Assembly: GCF_018343625.1 (NCBI RefSeq)
Contig: NZ_JAGYPG010000006.1
Location: forward strand, 60,695-124,694
Direction of reading: 5' to 3'
Length of the DNA stretch: 64,000 nt
DNA from: Lederbergia citri
GTDB taxonomy: Bacteria > Bacillota > Bacilli > Bacillales > Bacillaceae_C
Shown here: positions 60,485 to 64,000 of the stretch, in pieces
How the letters are laid out: each line of letters opens with the position of its first letter
How positions within the stretch are numbered: the first letter of the stretch is position 1
Program-made: the position numbers and the translations under genes
Notes under the pieces: model-generated
Database searches by the model: none
What the model saw: only the letters and a program-made list of their open reading frames with translations
What the model was told of the DNA's origin: nothing

Positions 60485-61132
60485 GTGACTATTAGAAACT
60501 TGATTAAGTTTTTATATAATTCACTCGTATTAGGTGGATTGTTAACTGGTATATTAGGATTTATTATTCGTTGGAGTGAATTTCAACCATATTTTACTGA
60601 AGTGAAAATAGGAGCAATCCTATCTACATTTATCTGGCTTGTCGGAGTTGGATTCATTTTTGCAGTCGTTAGCCAAGTCGGCTTTTTTGCTTATTTATTT
60701 ATTCACCAGTTTGGCCTCGGGATATTTAAATCTCTGTGGAATGCTGTTCAGCTTGTTCTAGTCGTTTTCGTTTTATTTGATCTGATTTATTTCCGATTTC
60801 AATCGTTTGCGGGTGAAAACGAGAGTCTTCTCCCATATATAGGGCTAGCACTTTTTATTTTGGTAGCGGCACTAATCGTTGCTTACTTCAAAGCGAAAAT
60901 GACAAATCGAAACATTTTTGTTTCTGCACTATTTTTTATGGTTGTCGTTACAATTCTCGAATGGCTCCCGGTTTTACGTCCAAATGATGAAAGCTGGATC
61001 TATTTGATGATTTTTCCGCTAATTGCATGCAACGCCTATCAAATTTTAATGTTGCCAAAATATAATCGATTATCAGCAGAAGAAAGAGCAAAAAAAACTT
61101 CGAATATCCAAAATAAGAAAGCGACCCATTAA
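60485..61132 (+). CDS. kbaA: KinB signalling activator KbaA
   Basis: 215 residues with five to six transmembrane helices, a FLYNSLVLGGLLTGILGFIIRW opening and a polar basic tail. It matches KbaA, needed for KinB activity in the sporulation phosphorelay. GTG start with GGAGGAA upstream. Same position and orientation as in B. subtilis. Confidence 0.9.
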   Translation: MTIRNLIKFLYNSLVLGGLLTGILGFIIRWSEFQPYFTEVKIGAILSTFIWLVGVGFIFAVVSQVGFFAYLFIHQFGLGIFKSLWNAVQLVLVVFVLFDLIYFRFQSFAGENESLLPYIGLALFILVAALIVAYFKAKMTNRNIFVSALFFMVVVTILEWLPVLRPNDESWIYLMIFPLIACNAYQILMLPKYNRLSAEERAKKTSNIQNKKATH

Positions 61133-61150
61133 AGATGAGGTCGCTTTTCC
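61118..61150. terminator. Bidirectional terminator kbaA/pdaB
   Basis: AAAGCGACC / GGTCGCTTT stem between convergent genes, with T run. Confidence 0.85.
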
Positions 61151-61152
61151 TA

Positions 61153-61902
61153 TTATGGAACTAAGGTCGTTTTTACCTTACCGTTAGCAATAAGGATTGA
61201 AAGAGTAACTAGTTGGTCTTTTTCTTTTATAGTTGAAATGATTGCCGGAAGAGCTTCTGCTGTTTGGGTGGCAGAATCTGAAGCATGCATTAAAATAATA
61301 TCGCCTTTTTGTACCTTTTGTACGTTTTCAACAATTTTATTGACTCCGGGACTTTTCCAATCTTGTGAATTTAAACTCCAATGAACAACCGTTAATCCGA
61401 GTTGATTGGCGATTTTTAATGTTCGTTTATCGAAGTGCCCTGTAGGAGAGCGGAGCAGCGTAACATCTTTGATGTCCAGTTTTTTCAAAACGTCTAAAGA
61501 CCGTAATATATCTCTCCTAACTTTCTCATCTTCTAACTCCGTATAATCTTCGTATGCATAACCGAGGCTTCCAATTTCAAATCCCATTTCTTTAATTCTT
61601 TTTACAGTATCCGGATGTCTCTCAGCCCATGCACCCGAGAGAAAAAAAGTAGCGGCACGTACATCCTTTTTCCTCAATGCATCAAGAATTGGCTCAGCTT
61701 GAACATCCCCCCAACCAATATTAAACGTCAAGCTTATTCCTTTTTCTCCTTTATAGATAGCTTTTGGATGATCTTTAGTTCCAAAGACTGGAGTATGAAC
61801 GGTAGCTTGAGAGAAAAAAAGTAAGGCGGTAAAAAAGGAGATTAACACAACAAAGAATCCTTGTTTTACTTTACGCCCATTTAAAGTAATAAAAAAATTC
61901 AT
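61153..61902 (-). CDS. pdaB: Polysaccharide deacetylase PdaB (YbaN)
   Basis: 249 residues: N-terminal signal/anchor (about 13-33) and NodB domain. Motif 1 reads SLTFNIGWGD (Asn where typical NodB enzymes have the first Asp). Later motifs are LRSPTGHF and a C-terminal LMHAS. PdaB is needed to keep spores stable late in sporulation. AGGAGG lies before the chosen ATG. Confidence 0.9.
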   Translation of the reverse strand: MNFFITLNGRKVKQGFFVVLISFFTALLFFSQATVHTPVFGTKDHPKAIYKGEKGISLTFNIGWGDVQAEPILDALRKKDVRAATFFLSGAWAERHPDTVKRIKEMGFEIGSLGYAYEDYTELEDEKVRRDILRSLDVLKKLDIKDVTLLRSPTGHFDKRTLKIANQLGLTVVHWSLNSQDWKSPGVNKIVENVQKVQKGDIILMHASDSATQTAEALPAIISTIKEKDQLVTLSILIANGKVKTTLVP

Positions 61903-62069
61903 ACCAATCCTCCTCATCTGCCTGTCCATAATAGTCTATGTATGATGGCATTAAGGATATGAATGAAATGATGAGGAAGGATTATTTATCTCATAATTTG
62001 AAGGGAATTGGAGATACATAACTATACAATCGTTAAAACTGATGCAATGCATATAAACGAGGTGTAAAA

Positions 62070-62306
62070 ATGCTTGGGTTACTTTTAAATGATCGAGATA
62101 AAGAAGAAATTATTTATTTGCTGAAAAGAGAAATGGATGAAATTCTTTTTGATTTAAAGGATGTAAGAATTGAATCAATCGTTAAACAGTCTATGAAGGA
62201 ACGCTATAAGACTTTATTTTCATTATTTAAACGAGTCGCTTCAGAGAATGAGTGTATGAACTATATTTTACCTTCTACAAAAGAATCGAGCAGCTCGGGG
62301 AAATAA
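62070..62306 (+). CDS. Small conserved protein of unknown function
   Basis: 78 residues, fully helical pattern rich in Glu/Lys (DRDKEEIIYLLKREMDEILFDLKDVRIESIVKQSMKERYKTLFSLFKRV), with a Ser-rich tail. GAGGTGT precedes the ATG. Small proteins of this kind are seen between pdaB and the rRNA operon in several Bacillus relatives; the function is unknown. Confidence 0.65.
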   Translation: MLGLLLNDRDKEEIIYLLKREMDEILFDLKDVRIESIVKQSMKERYKTLFSLFKRVASENECMNYILPSTKESSSSGK

Positions 62307-62320
62307 TTTAAAAAAAGTAA

Positions 62321-62349
62321 TTGACATGTAGAAAGAACCTTGTTATATT
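62321..62349 (+). promoter_or_regulatory. rRNA promoter P1
   Basis: TTGACA, 17-base spacer, TATATT. Confidence 0.85.
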
Positions 62350-62397
62350 TATATCCGTTGCTGAAAAAAAGCTTTTGAAAAAAAGTTAAAAAAAGTC

Positions 62398-62426
62398 TTG
62401 ACGATAAGATTTATATTTTATATAAT
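62398..62426 (+). promoter_or_regulatory. rRNA promoter P2
   Basis: TTGACG, 17-base spacer, TATAAT; 77 bases after P1, the usual tandem arrangement of Bacillus rrn operons. Confidence 0.9.
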
Positions 62427-62454
62427 CTTAAAGTCGCTGTAAAAAAGCAACGTG

Positions 62455-62475
62455 TTTGATCTTTGAAAACTGAAC
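62455..62475 (+). promoter_or_regulatory. rRNA leader boxA-type antitermination site
   Basis: TTGATCTTTGAAAACTGAAC, the conserved leader block before Bacillus 16S genes. Confidence 0.7.
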
Positions 62476-62545
62476 GAAACGAACGTTAAATTATTTATTT
62501 AAACAATGGTTTTTACCATTGCCAGCAAATGAGCTAACAAACTAC

Positions 62546-64000
<1,455 letters not shown>

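Overview
The window is Bacillaceae (endospore-forming Firmicute) chromosome. The evidence is an A+T-rich composition, AGGAGG-type ribosome binding sites with frequent GTG/TTG starts, an S-box riboswitch, a sporulation and germination gene set (cwlD, gerD, kbaA, pdaB, cdaS, a SleL/YaaH-type cortex hydrolase) and a Bacillus-type 16S rRNA gene at the right edge. The order ybaK-cwlD-salA(mrp)-gerD-kbaA-pdaB-rrn at 56.8-64 kb matches the B. subtilis segment that lies just downstream of rplM-rpsI. This suggests that intact rpsI lies to the left of the window.

Left part (1-21.8 kb): accessory DNA that looks like a tandem array of inserted segments. Four partial copies of the 3' end of rpsI (ribosomal protein S9; C-terminal residues KKYGLKGARRAPQFSKR) lie in direct orientation, ending near 2448, 12302, 14052 and 18874. 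Three are followed by nearly the same terminator. None has the rest of rpsI. This is the footprint expected when elements repeatedly integrate into the 3' end of rpsI. The segments carry: (a) a MATE exporter fragment and an SDR oxidoreductase; (b) a complete-looking tad/Flp pilus locus (DUF192, Flp pilin, TadV, TadE, TadE/G, CpaB, CpaE, TadA, TadB, TadC) behind a probable cyclic-di-GMP-I riboswitch, then a VOC protein and an acetyltransferase; (c) one MFS transporter; (d) an IS3 remnant, two membrane proteins and a NarL-type two-component system; (e) a MarR regulator, a CarD-like protein and a 14-TM drug exporter with a palindromic operator. No integrase is visible.

Middle part (22-56.7 kb): more ordinary Bacillus genes. 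They are a Staygreen-family protein, a LysM-GH18 cortex hydrolase, a ferredoxin, sporulation diadenylate cyclase CdaS, a C45 acyltransferase-like hydrolase, and a MarR-controlled dioxygenase/LLM monooxygenase/FMN reductase/nitroreductase operon with three matching operators. Next come a secreted phosphodiesterase, mtnE and mtnU (methionine salvage), a SAM riboswitch with metNIQ, an L-lactate dehydrogenase with an in-frame stop, an ECF sigma/anti-sigma pair, a two-component system with an ABC-2 exporter, MgtE, a membrane-anchored GH18 chitinase, BlaI/M56, pflBA with two Rex/Fnr-like repeats, and a class D sortase.

Right part (56.8-64 kb): the conserved sporulation cluster and the rRNA operon, with tandem rrn promoters and the first ~1450 nt of 16S rRNA. 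A structured dispersed repeat (33.8 kb and 58.35 kb, plus a short form at 52.76 kb) and a 52-bp tandem repeat lie in intergenic gaps. Recurring themes are cyclic dinucleotide signalling, redox/fermentation control, xenobiotic defence and spore cortex remodelling.
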